A stretch of DNA of 30,672 nt, taken from positions 1 through 30,672 of the forward strand of contig CAKZIH010000218.1 of the NCBI GenBank assembly GCA_936931335.1, written 5' to 3'. How positions within the stretch are numbered: the stretch's first letter is position 1; each line of letters begins with the position of its first letter. Positions 13,935 to 23,953 of the stretch are shown here, one piece after another. Made by a program: the position numbers and the translations under genes. The notes under the pieces were generated by a model that was not told the DNA's origin, made no database searches, and worked only from the letters and a program-made list of their open reading frames with translations. The stretch is from an uncultured Nostocoides sp. GTDB lineage: Bacteria > Actinomycetota > Actinomycetes > Actinomycetales > Dermatophilaceae.

Positions 13935-15800
13935 CTAGTGCTCGGCCAGCGCGGCGGCGATGGCATCGGGGGTCAGGTCGATCGAATCGAGCACCTGGCC
14001 GCGGCTGGCGTGGTCGATGAACTCGCGCGGAATGCCGAAAGCATGTACCGGTATGCCGATGCCCGCCGCCCGTAGGGCGGTTTCCACCTGGCTGCCGATC
14101 CCCCCGGTGACCAGGCCATCCTCGATGACCGCGACGCGTTGCGCCTCGCGCGCCATGGCGATCAGGTCGGGGCTGACCGGGATCACCCAGCGCGGGTCGA
14201 CCACGCGCACGCGCCGGCCGTCGGCGGCGAGCTTCTCCGCGACGGTGAGGGCGGTGGGGACCATTGCGCCCACGCCGACAATGAGCAGTTCCGGGGTCTC
14301 GCCGTGCGTGTGATCGGCCATCACGTCTACCTCACCGACGGTATGCAGCGCCGCCAGCGGCGCGCCGACGGTGCCCTTGGGGAAACGCACCACCGTGGGT
14401 CGATCGCTCACGTCGACGGCCTCGCGCACCGCCTGCCGGATGCCCGCCCCGTCGCGGGGCGCACATAGCCGTAGCCCAGGGATCGCCCCGCAGATCGCCA
14501 TATCCCACATCCCGTGGTGGGAGGCCCCGTCGGGTCCGGTGACCCCGGCCCGGTCCAGCACCAGGGTGATCCCGGCGCGGTGCAGGGCGGCGTCCATGAG
14601 CAATTGGTCGAAGGCCCGGTTGAGGAAGGTCGCATAGACGGCCACGACGGGGTGCAGACCGGCATACGCGAGCCCGCAGGACATGGTGATGGCATGCTGC
14701 TCAGCGATGCCGACATCGATGAGACGCTCGGGGTGGGCCAGGGCGAAGGGGCCGAGGCCGACCGGGATGGTCATCGCGGCGGTCACCGCGACCACGTCCG
14801 GACGTTCGTCACCGAGGGCGACCATCTCGTCGGCGAATTCGTCGGTCCAACTGCGCCCGGCCACCTCGAAGGGCAGCCCGGTCTCGGGATTGATCACGCC
14901 GACGGCGTGGAACTGATCGGCCTCGTCCATCCGGGCCGGCTCGTAGCCGCGGCCCTTCTCGGTCAGGGCGTGCACCAGCACCGGGCCGCCGAAGGTCTTG
15001 GCGCGCCGCAGCGCAGCCTCTAGGGCGAGCGGGTCGTGGCCGTCGATCGGCCCGATGTACTTCAACCCGAGATCCTCGAAAAGCCCTTGCGGGGCAACGA
15101 CATCCTTCAGGCCCTTCTTCACGCCATGCAAGGCGCGTTCCATCGGGCGGCCGAAGACCGGGGTGCGGCGCAGGCGCTGCTTGCCCCAGTCGAGGAACTG
15201 CTCGTAGCCCTGCGTGGTGCGCAGGGTGGCCAGGTGCTCGGCGAGGCCACCGATCGTCGGGGCATAGGAGCGCTCGTTGTCGTTGACCACCAGGACCAAC
15301 GGCAGGTCCTTGGCCGCGGCAATATTGTTCAGCGCCTCCCAGGCCATCCCGCCGGTGAGCGCGCCGTCGCCGATCACCGCGACCGTATGCCGCTTCGGGT
15401 CGCGGCCGATATGCCGGCCCAAGGCGATGCCATGCGCCCAGGAGAGCGAGGTCGAGGCGTGGGAGTTCTCCACAATGTCGTGATCCGACTCGGCACGGCT
15501 GGGGTAGCCCGACAGACCGCCACGGGTGCGCAGACCGCTGAAATCGCTACGGCCGGTAAGGATCTTATGGACATAGGACTGATGGCCGGTGTCGAAGACG
15601 ATGGCATCGGCCGGGGAGTCGAAGACGCGATGCAAGGCCATGGTCAACTCGACCACGCCGAGGTTGGGCCCGAGGTGGCCACCGGTGCGCGAGACCGACT
15701 GAATCAGGAAATCGCGGATCTCCTCGGCCAGCACCGGTAGTTGCTCGGGCGGCAGTGCCTTGAGGTCGGCGGGTCCGGCGATGTGCTCCAAGATGCTCAC
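13935..15800 (-). CDS. dxs: 1-deoxy-D-xylulose-5-phosphate synthase
   Basis: Thiamine-diphosphate enzyme that condenses pyruvate and glyceraldehyde-3-phosphate to DXP, the first step of the MEP isoprenoid pathway. With the GTG at 15800 the protein has 621 residues and begins MSILEHIAGPADLKAL, matching the conserved start of the family; a longer TTG start at 15836 adds only low-complexity residues. Visible motifs are HQSYVHKILTGR (His73), the ThDP/Mg motif GDGALTGGMAWEALNN (144-159), and the transketolase pyrimidine-binding segment with VAVYATFLNRAFDQ. A C-terminal transketolase domain follows. AGGA lies about 11 nt upstream. It is followed 14 nt later by plsC and preceded after 80 bp by the small unknown gene. 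Confidence 0.96.
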   Translation of the reverse strand: MSILEHIAGPADLKALPPEQLPVLAEEIRDFLIQSVSRTGGHLGPNLGVVELTMALHRVFDSPADAIVFDTGHQSYVHKILTGRSDFSGLRTRGGLSGYPSRAESDHDIVENSHASTSLSWAHGIALGRHIGRDPKRHTVAVIGDGALTGGMAWEALNNIAAAKDLPLVLVVNDNERSYAPTIGGLAEHLATLRTTQGYEQFLDWGKQRLRRTPVFGRPMERALHGVKKGLKDVVAPQGLFEDLGLKYIGPIDGHDPLALEAALRRAKTFGGPVLVHALTEKGRGYEPARMDEADQFHAVGVINPETGLPFEVAGRSWTDEFADEMVALGDERPDVVAVTAAMTIPVGLGPFALAHPERLIDVGIAEQHAITMSCGLAYAGLHPVVAVYATFLNRAFDQLLMDAALHRAGITLVLDRAGVTGPDGASHHGMWDMAICGAIPGLRLCAPRDGAGIRQAVREAVDVSDRPTVVRFPKGTVGAPLAALHTVGEVDVMADHTHGETPELLIVGVGAMVPTALTVAEKLAADGRRVRVVDPRWVIPVSPDLIAMAREAQRVAVIEDGLVTGGIGSQVETALRAAGIGIPVHAFGIPREFIDHASRGQVLDSIDLTPDAIAAALAEH

Positions 15801-15880
15801 GGGCAGCGCCGTCCTTGTCCGAGGTCCAGGACGCAATCAGGCATCCGTCCAGTCTAAATGCCCGGCCCTGCCCCGGCCGG

Positions 15881-16261
15881 TCAGAGTCGGGGCACGAACG
15901 TCTTCCCCGCAAAAGCTTCATGCACCAAACGCACTCCGCGCGCAGCGGCGAGCAGGCGCACCCCTTCGCGCTCCAGTCCCGCCAGCACCTCACCGATGCC
16001 TTCGGGTGGGACATAGTCCCCGAGCTCCACGCGGGCCTCGCGGTAGGCCTGACGCATCGCCACCAATTGGGCCTCGACGTGGCGTTGCGCCAGCCAGGCG
16101 AGCGCGATCGGGTGGCGGCGCCACCCGGCATACGAGCGGTAGTCGGCGGGACAATGATCCAGCAGCCAGGAGACCGCGGGCAGTTCCCAGCCATCGACAT
16201 GCGGTGGCGGTATGACACCCGGCCAGCCAGGTGGACCTACCTGCGGCCGTTTCTCGTACAC
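15881..16261 (-). CDS. Small conserved-looking protein of unknown function
   Basis: I do not recognise a characterised family. The 126-residue protein begins MYEKRPQVGPPGWPGVIPPP and continues as a mainly helical, Trp/Arg-rich cytosolic protein with segments SWLLDHCPADYRSYAGW, RRHPIALAWLAQRHVEAQL and VRLVHEAFAGKTFVPRL. There is no signal peptide or membrane helix. Codon use and GC at third positions match real neighbours. GTG 16261 is preferred because GGAG, overlapping the stop of the upstream methyltransferase, lies about 13 nt before it; earlier in-frame starts overlap the methyltransferase. With only 10 nt between the genes they are probably cotranscribed. Similar proteins next to dxs in related actinobacteria seem familiar to me, but that cannot be verified here. 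Confidence 0.75.
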   Translation of the reverse strand: MYEKRPQVGPPGWPGVIPPPHVDGWELPAVSWLLDHCPADYRSYAGWRRHPIALAWLAQRHVEAQLVAMRQAYREARVELGDYVPPEGIGEVLAGLEREGVRLLAAARGVRLVHEAFAGKTFVPRL

Positions 16262-16271
16262 CTGTTCGAGG

Positions 16272-17117
16272 TTACTCCACGGTGGGGACGGCGTCGAGAT
16301 GCGGGTCCCCGCCGCGCAGGGTATGCAGCAGCAGCCCCTTCCGCACGGCCGGAAGGCGAACCGCCGCCCGCATGACGACCGCGTCCGGTCCGGACGCCAA
16401 CCGGGCGGCGGCCGTGATGAGCGAGGTCGAGGACGTGGTGTGGAAGGCCCCCGTATGCCGCACTGCCGCACCGAAATCCGCGGTGGTCGACGCGAACGAC
16501 GCACCGAGCGCGATATTGATCGGGAGCATCCGTGAGGCGCGGGAAACCCACCCGGCCGTCGTGTCCGCGAGGAGCGTATGCGGTGACCCGGCCAGGCCGG
16601 CCAGCTGGTGCAGCGTCGCCCGGACCTGGGCGGGTTTGAGATACATGAAGAGTCCTTCGGCGATGGTGAGCAGCGGCCGGCCGGAGGGGATTTGCGACCA
16701 CCAGTGCGAGTCCGGGACCGAGGCGGCGATGCTGGTGACGCCGGGGCGGGCGGCATACACCGCCTCGCGTATGGAGATCACCTTGGGCTGATCCACTTCG
16801 AGCCAGGTGACCTGCGGGCCGGGGTCGATGCGTAGCACCCGACTGTCCAGGCCGCACCCGAGGTGCAGCACGACGGCATCGGGGTGGGCGTCGAGGAAGG
16901 CGCGGACGGCGTCGTCGATCACCCTGGCCCGGGCGCAGATGATCGCGCGGTTGCCGCGCAGCAGTTCCAGCCGCAGGTGGTCGTGCGGCACGTGGTCGAG
17001 GATCGGGGCGGCATACCGGTCTCCGAGAATGGGCCGAGCAGCGCGGGCATCCAGGGCATGCAGGAAAAGCGTCATCAGCAGCGTCTGCGAGGCGCCCCGC
17101 AACTCGTTATCCGACAT
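16272..17117 (-). CDS. Class I SAM-dependent methyltransferase of the LCM/TcmP family
   Basis: A 281-residue methyltransferase related to leucine carboxyl methyltransferases and the polyketide O-methyltransferase TcmP (COG3315 type). The SAM-binding motif HLGCGLDSR is at residues 85-93, an acidic ribose-binding segment WLEVDQPKVI at about 106-115, and the family motif AEGLFMYL near 154-161. The N-terminus (LFLHALDARAARPILGDRYA) also matches the family, in which ALD/RA-rich helices cap the active site. The substrate is unknown; relatives methylate carboxyl or hydroxyl groups on small molecules. GGGGGAG precedes the ATG by 11 nt. It is the first gene of the run leading to dxs and plsC. The adjacent upstream DNA is degenerate non-coding sequence with repeats, suggesting a rearranged site. 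Confidence 0.87.
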   Translation of the reverse strand: MSDNELRGASQTLLMTLFLHALDARAARPILGDRYAAPILDHVPHDHLRLELLRGNRAIICARARVIDDAVRAFLDAHPDAVVLHLGCGLDSRVLRIDPGPQVTWLEVDQPKVISIREAVYAARPGVTSIAASVPDSHWWSQIPSGRPLLTIAEGLFMYLKPAQVRATLHQLAGLAGSPHTLLADTTAGWVSRASRMLPINIALGASFASTTADFGAAVRHTGAFHTTSSTSLITAAARLASGPDAVVMRAAVRLPAVRKGLLLHTLRGGDPHLDAVPTVE

Positions 17118-17159
17118 ACGGACCGGCTCTCCCCCAGTGACATTCGCTCCTCGGTCACG

Positions 17160-17365
17160 CTACTCGCCGGCGCGCGGCAGAGGCCGCCGACCCCGCTCGT
17201 CATACCCCCGGTCAGCCGGTAACACCCAGGTCGCGATGTCCTGATCGAGATAGTCAGGGAAGCTGCCCCAGCCATCTGCCGAGCCGAACCAGCCATGCAG
17301 CAGCAGGACCGTCGTGGGGCCATGCCCGATGGTGCGGTGCGGGATGGGACATGGGCGGGCTCCAT
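17160..17365 (-). pseudogene. Alpha/beta-hydrolase remnant, truncated at both ends
   Basis: One minus-strand frame reads HRTIGHGPTTVLLLHGWFGS and then ADGWGSFPDYLDQDIATWVL, the unmistakable N-terminal beta-strand and oxyanion HGW region of an alpha/beta-hydrolase. It ends at a TAG (17160-17162) after about 65 codons, long before any catalytic Ser, Asp or His could occur; such enzymes are about 260 residues. No ATG, GTG or TTG is found in frame before an upstream TGA, so the start is lost as well. It lies directly upstream of the methyltransferase gene. An active miniprotein is unlikely. Confidence 0.75.
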
Positions 17366-17399
17366 CAGACGGGTGGGGCAGTTACCGACGCGACCCTAG

Positions 17400-17448
17400 T
17401 GCCACAAGTGGGGCGATCCGCGGACCACTGATCACCCCGCTTCTGCCC
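17400..17448. repeat. REP-like palindromic unit 1
   Basis: A 49-bp imperfect palindrome opening TGCCACAAGTGGGGCGATC and closing with the near complement GATCACCCCGCTTCTGCCC. It closely resembles unit 2 in both arms, while the central sequences differ, as in repetitive extragenic palindromes. Confidence 0.65.
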
Positions 17449-17462
17449 GGAATGGCGACCGG

Positions 17463-17510
17463 TGGCACAAATGGGGCTAGGCGGCGGCGTCAATAGCCCC
17501 ACTTCTGCCC
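17463..17510. repeat. REP-like palindromic unit 2
   Basis: A 48-bp imperfect palindrome opening TGGCACAAATGGGGCTA and closing TAGCCCCACTTCTGCCC. The inner 8 bp (TGGGGCTA/TAGCCCCA) pair perfectly. It is 14 bp from unit 1 in the same orientation. No transposase or target-site duplication is visible. Confidence 0.65.
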
Positions 17511-17536
17511 ACGCGGGCCGGAACGAGGAAGGCCGC

Positions 17537-17564
17537 GGCCGCCGGGGAGGGATCCCCGGCGGCC
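17537..17564 (-). terminator. acnA terminator hairpin
   Basis: A perfect 12-bp stem (GGCCGCCGGGGA with its complement at 17553-17564) and a 4-nt loop begins 41 nt past the acnA stop. There is only a weakly T-rich stretch after it on the minus strand, as is usual in GC-rich actinobacteria. Confidence 0.8.
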
Positions 17565-17575
17565 ACGGTGTTCGG

Positions 17576-17605
17576 TCGATCTGGCGTCATTCACTCGATC
17601 TGGCG

Positions 17606-17608
<3 letters not shown>
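17576..17608. repeat. 14-bp direct repeat spanning the acnA stop codon
   Basis: TCGATCTGGCGTCA occurs at 17576-17589 and at 17595-17608, starting 19 bp apart. The second copy contains the acnA stop codon (17606-17608), the first lies just downstream, so the gene end appears to have been duplicated. Confidence 0.7.
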
Positions 17609-20266
<2,658 letters not shown>

Positions 20267-20306
20267 CCGGGCCTCCTTCCGGACGCCTCCGCGTCCTCAC
20301 GAGATT

Positions 20307-20324
20307 TATCTTGACGTCAAGATA
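20307..20324 (-). promoter_or_regulatory. Perfect 18-bp palindrome in the acnA promoter
   Basis: TATCTTGACGTCAAGATA is self-complementary over all 18 bases and overlaps a second 10-bp palindrome, AAGATATCTT (20319-20328). It lies in the 60-bp gap upstream of acnA. Its AT-rich ends and TTGACGTCAA core resemble MarR-family operators. I recall a similar site for TamR, a MarR-type regulator of aconitase genes in Streptomyces, but could not check it. It probably overlaps the core promoter. Confidence 0.75.
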
Positions 20325-20326
20325 TC

Positions 20327-21775
20327 TTAGTTGTCGGTCGCTGTCGATCCTTGTCCATTCCGGGGTGCTGCGGCAACGAAAGCGCCGGGTGAATCGCCGC
20401 CTCCGCGGACAGGTAGGGGAGGAATGCGCCGGTGCCCCCCCGACAATCCGGTGGAAGTGCCGGGACAGGAGATGTCGGGCACGAACGCGGCGATGCACTC
20501 GATGTGGTGCGTCATCGGGAAGGCGTCGTATGCCGTGACCTCCGCGACCCGGTAGCCCACCTCGGCGAGCGCCGCGCTGTCCCGGGCGAGGGCGGCGGGG
20601 TCGCAGGCGACATACGCTATGGTCCGCGGGCGCAAGGCGGCGAGTTCGCGCACCACGGCCATACCGGCACCGGTGCGCGGCGGGTCGAGGACGACGAGGT
20701 CGGCGGTATGCGGCACCAGCGGGCTGCGTCGCGGCTTGCGGGTGCGGGTCTGCCGATTGCCGGGACCGCGCCGCGCCGGCCGGGCCACCCCGAGCAGGTC
20801 ATCGACCCGGCCGGGCACGACCAGCGCCGAGGGCCAGTCCGCGAGATTGGTCTGCGCGGCCAAGCACGCCAGCCGGTCGCTTTCGATGGCGATCACCTGC
20901 CCCTGCGAGCCCACCGCATCGGCGAGCGCGGCGGCGAAAAGCCCCACCCCGGCATACAGATCGAGCGCCCGCTCCCCAGGGCGGGGGTCGAGGAGGGTCA
21001 GCACACGCTGCACGAAGGTCGCCCCCGCGTCGCGGTGGATCTGCCAAAAGCCTTCCGCGGCAACCTCATAGGTGTGCGCAAAGGTGCGCTCGGCGCCCGT
21101 GCCGTCGACCCAGTCGACGCGGACGTATTCGGTGACGAAGCGCGTCGGATCCGAGCTGGGCTGCGGCCGCACCACCGGCTCGCCAACGCTCGGCGCGACC
21201 ACATCGACCACCTCAGCGTCCGGCCAATCCTGCTGCAGCACACCGGTTTCCACGATCCCCTCGGCCGCGATCAGGCAGTCCTTGATGGGCAGGACCTCAT
21301 GGGAGCGGTGACGCCGCATACCGGCTCGGCCGGCGTCGTCGATGGCGAATTCCGAGCGGGAGCGCCAGCGCAGGCCGTCGGCTTCCGCGGCCGCGCCGCC
21401 GAGCGACTCGACCGTGGCGTCGAGGTCCAGCTTCGCCAGCCGGCTGAACTGCTCGCGCACCACGGCGGTCTTCAGGTCGCGCTGCGCGCTCAGCGTCGGG
21501 TGCGGGAAGTCGCACCCGCCGCAGGCGCCCGGACCGGCATACGGGCACGGCGCGGGCACCCGGCCGGCCACCGGGCGACCGATCTCGATGGCGTCGGCAC
21601 GTACATACCGGCCCCCGGGGCCGATCTCGGTAACCCGGGCGCGTACCTGCTCCCCCGGGGCCGTATGCCGCACAAAGAGCACCTGCCCCTCATGCCGGGC
21701 GACGCAATGCCCGCCATGGGCGATCGGCCCGACCTCGAGATCGACTTCGTCCCCGACGGCCAGTCCTTCGCTCAT
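20327..21775 (-). CDS. TRAM-domain class I RNA (uracil-5-)-methyltransferase, TrmA/RlmD family
   Basis: A 482-residue SAM-dependent enzyme expected to make 5-methyluridine in rRNA or tRNA. An N-terminal TRAM RNA-binding domain (about 1-65) is followed by an iron-sulfur-type cysteine set, Cys77, Cys85 and Cys88 in CPYAGPGACGGC plus Cys167 in LPIKDCL. The SAM motif LDLYAGVGLF is at 271-280, the catalytic LDPPRTGAG at 363-371, the nucleophile Cys391 in VACDPAALARD, and HHIEC with Glu426 near the end. A basic insertion (about 333-352) precedes the DPPR motif. The conserved domain ends near FVPDIS (432-437); a Gly/Pro-rich tail of about 45 residues reaches into the acnA promoter. It is probably the counterpart of Rv2689c, which also precedes the transporter gene in mycobacteria. 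Confidence 0.9.
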   Translation of the reverse strand: MSEGLAVGDEVDLEVGPIAHGGHCVARHEGQVLFVRHTAPGEQVRARVTEIGPGGRYVRADAIEIGRPVAGRVPAPCPYAGPGACGGCDFPHPTLSAQRDLKTAVVREQFSRLAKLDLDATVESLGGAAAEADGLRWRSRSEFAIDDAGRAGMRRHRSHEVLPIKDCLIAAEGIVETGVLQQDWPDAEVVDVVAPSVGEPVVRPQPSSDPTRFVTEYVRVDWVDGTGAERTFAHTYEVAAEGFWQIHRDAGATFVQRVLTLLDPRPGERALDLYAGVGLFAAALADAVGSQGQVIAIESDRLACLAAQTNLADWPSALVVPGRVDDLLGVARPARRGPGNRQTRTRKPRRSPLVPHTADLVVLDPPRTGAGMAVVRELAALRPRTIAYVACDPAALARDSAALAEVGYRVAEVTAYDAFPMTHHIECIAAFVPDISCPGTSTGLSGGHRRIPPLPVRGGGDSPGAFVAAAPRNGQGSTATDN

Positions 21776-21815
21776 CCGCTCAGCATCTCAGGAGCGCCAC
21801 CGATCAGCGAATCCC

Positions 21816-23822
21816 CTACTGCCCCATCCGCACCGCACCCGGCCCGCTCCCGGACTCGGCGTCCAACCGCGCCTCGCTGCCCTCGGAGCTGCGCAACTGC
21901 CAGGGCACCGAGGCCACCATCACCCCAGGGGTGAAGTGCAGCCGAGTGCGCAGGCGCAGCGCGGACTGGTTGTGCAGCAACTGCTCATACCAGTGGCCCA
22001 CGACATACTCCGGCACATAGACGACCACGATCTCGCGCGGGCTCTTGGTGCGCACCGACTTCACATAGTCGACGATCGGGCTGGTGATCTCCCGATAAGG
22101 CGAGTCGAGCGCCTTGAGCGGGACCGGCATCCCGAGGCGGTCCCAGGCCTGCAGCAGAGCGGCGGTCTCCGCGGGGTCCACATCGACGGTGATCGCTTCC
22201 AGGCTCTGCGGACGGGTGGCCCGGGCATAGGCGAGCGCCCGCAGCGTGGGCTTGTGGATCTTGGAGACCAGCACGATCGCGTGCACCCGAGCCGGCAACA
22301 TTTGATCGGTGGTGTCGGTGACCTTGAGTTCGCGGGCCACCATCTCGTAGTGGCGGTGAATCGCGGTCATCACCAGGAAGAGCACCGCCATGGTGGCGAT
22401 CGCATAGCCCGCGCCGTGGATGAACTTGGTCAGCAGCACCACGATCAGCACGGTGCCGGACATCCCGGCGCCGACAGCGTTGATGACGCGGGCGCGCTGC
22501 ATCCGGCGGCGCTCGGCCGGGTCGCGCTCCAGGGCCAGATGCCGGTTCCAGTGCCGGATCATCCCGATCTGGCTGGTGGTGAAGGAGACGAAGACCCCGA
22601 CGATATAGAGCTGGATCAGCCGGGTGACATCGGCATCGAAGATGAGGATCAGCAATACCGCCACGCCGGCCAGGATGAGAATGCCGTTGGAGAACGCCAG
22701 CCGATCGCCACGGGTGTGCAGTTGGCGTGGCAGGTAGCCGTCGCGGGCCAGGATCGAGCCGAGCACCGGGAAGCCGTTGAAGGCGGTGTTCGCCGCGAGG
22801 ATGAGGATGATCCCGGTGACCACCGAGATGAAGATCACCCCCGGGTGGAAACCGTCGAAGACGGCCTTGGCGACCTGCCCCATGATCGGGTGCTGGATAT
22901 AGGAATCGCCTACCGGCACACCATTGTCGAGCAATTGCCGACCCGGGTCGTCGGCATATTTGACGCCGGTCCAGCGCGCCAGCGTGATCATCGACAGCAG
23001 CATCACCGCGGCGATGCTGCCCATCAGCAGCAGCGTGGTCGCGGCATTGCGGCTCTTGGGCCGCTCGAAGGCCGGCACCCCATTGGAGATCGCCTCGACC
23101 CCGGTCAGCGCCGCGCAGCCACTGGAGAAGGCGCGCAGCAGCAGGAACCCCATCGCCAGGGAGCCCAGCGCCGCATACCCCGGCTCGGGCGCGAGCTCGT
23201 ATGCCGCACTCTCCGCCTGCGGCAGGGTGCCAGTCAGCTCTCGGACCAGGCCCACCGCGGCCATCCCCAGCACCCCAAGCATGAAGGCATAGGTCGGGAT
23301 CGCGAAGGTCTTGCCCGATTCCCGCACTCCGCGCAGATTGACCGCGGTGAGCAGGGTGACCAGCACCACCGCCCAGGTCGCCTCATGTCCGCGCATGAAG
23401 GGCAGCGCGGTCGCCGCATTCTGCACCCCCGAGGAAATGGACACCGCGACGGTGAGGACATAGTCGACCAGCAGGGCGCTGGCCACGGTCAGGCCGGCCT
23501 TGGGGCCGAGGTTGACGGTGGCCACCTCATAGTCGCCGCCCCCGGAGGGATAGGCGTGCACATTTTGCCGGTATGAGGCGACCACCACCGCCATCACGGC
23601 CACCACGGCGAGCGCGATCTGCCAGGAATGCGTCAGCGCGAGCGCGCCCCCGGCCATCCCCAGGGTCAGGAAGACCTCATCCGGCGCATAGGCCACCGAG
23701 GACAGGGCGTCACTGGCAAAGATGGGGAGCGCGAGGCGCTTAGGGAGCAGAGTGTCGTGCAGGCGGTCGCTGGCCATTGCCCGACCGAGAATGATGCGCT
23801 TCACCACGCGCGCGGTTGCCAC
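21816..23822 (-). CDS. KimA-like APC-superfamily transporter (probable K+ importer)
   Basis: A 668-residue membrane protein with about 12 transmembrane helices (1-460) and a roughly 200-residue cytosolic C-terminal domain. Several stretches match my recollection of Bacillus subtilis KimA, a high-affinity potassium importer: SDALSSVAYAPDEV, SYRQNVHAYPSGGGDY, LLVDYVLTVAVSISSG, FSSGCAALTGVEAISN and ARDGYLPRQLHTRGDRLAFSNGI. The older annotation for such actinobacterial proteins is amino-acid permease. The divergent neighbours are two RCK-type K+ regulatory proteins, which supports a potassium role. GTG 23822 is preferred, 8 nt after a TACAGT box and similar to homologue N-termini; ATG 23828 is the alternative. 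No c-di-AMP riboswitch is evident in the short upstream region. Substrate is inferred, not shown. Confidence 0.82.
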   Translation of the reverse strand: MATARVVKRIILGRAMASDRLHDTLLPKRLALPIFASDALSSVAYAPDEVFLTLGMAGGALALTHSWQIALAVVAVMAVVVASYRQNVHAYPSGGGDYEVATVNLGPKAGLTVASALLVDYVLTVAVSISSGVQNAATALPFMRGHEATWAVVLVTLLTAVNLRGVRESGKTFAIPTYAFMLGVLGMAAVGLVRELTGTLPQAESAAYELAPEPGYAALGSLAMGFLLLRAFSSGCAALTGVEAISNGVPAFERPKSRNAATTLLLMGSIAAVMLLSMITLARWTGVKYADDPGRQLLDNGVPVGDSYIQHPIMGQVAKAVFDGFHPGVIFISVVTGIILILAANTAFNGFPVLGSILARDGYLPRQLHTRGDRLAFSNGILILAGVAVLLILIFDADVTRLIQLYIVGVFVSFTTSQIGMIRHWNRHLALERDPAERRRMQRARVINAVGAGMSGTVLIVVLLTKFIHGAGYAIATMAVLFLVMTAIHRHYEMVARELKVTDTTDQMLPARVHAIVLVSKIHKPTLRALAYARATRPQSLEAITVDVDPAETAALLQAWDRLGMPVPLKALDSPYREITSPIVDYVKSVRTKSPREIVVVYVPEYVVGHWYEQLLHNQSALRLRTRLHFTPGVMVASVPWQLRSSEGSEARLDAESGSGPGAVRMGQ

Positions 23823-23830
23823 AACCATCC

Positions 23831-23836
23831 ACTGTA
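23831..23836 (-). promoter_or_regulatory. Candidate -10 box of the KimA-like gene
   Basis: TACAGT on the minus strand, 8 nt before GTG 23822 and only 2 nt before ATG 23828, so the GTG start fits better. The same TTACAGT heptamer precedes the EamA gene. Confidence 0.45.
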
Positions 23837-23941
23837 ACCCTTGTTTCACCGGACACGGATTCCGGTATGCCGTCCCACCCCAGCGCACATCAGCTCAGCA
23901 CGCACCAGCCCAGCTCGCGCGTCGGGTGCGGCGCGGGCGTG

Positions 23942-23947
23942 TAGCGT
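23942..23947 (+). promoter_or_regulatory. Candidate -10 box of ceoB (leaderless)
   Basis: TAGCGT lies exactly 6 nt before the GTG at 23954, with no ribosome binding site. The octamer TGTAGCGT is identical to the one before hemH. Confidence 0.6.
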
Positions 23948-23953
23948 CGATCC

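Larger units (their letters stand above)
17118..17605. other. Non-coding interval between the methyltransferase gene and acnA
   Basis: This is the only stretch over 300 bp without an intact gene. It holds the hydrolase remnant (17160-17365), two REP-like palindromic repeats (17400-17448, 17463-17510), the acnA terminator (17537-17564) and a short direct repeat at the acnA stop. Nothing else is supported in it. The accumulation of debris and repeats suggests a past deletion or insertion point. Confidence 0.7.

Noticed and set aside
17075..17365. A 96-codon minus-strand frame covering the hydrolase remnant
   Set aside because: It reads a different frame from the one that gives recognisable hydrolase sequence and overlaps the methyltransferase start; its translation looks random.
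21342..23576. 744-codon plus-strand frame opposite the methyltransferase and the KimA-like gene
   Set aside because: It spans two real genes and their gap, and is rich in His, Gln, Asp and Arg, typical of antisense reading frames in this composition.
23829..23953. Possible c-di-AMP (ydaO) riboswitch before the KimA-like gene
   Set aside because: The divergent gap is only about 130 bp, the transporter appears leaderless, and none of the conserved riboswitch segments could be seen.
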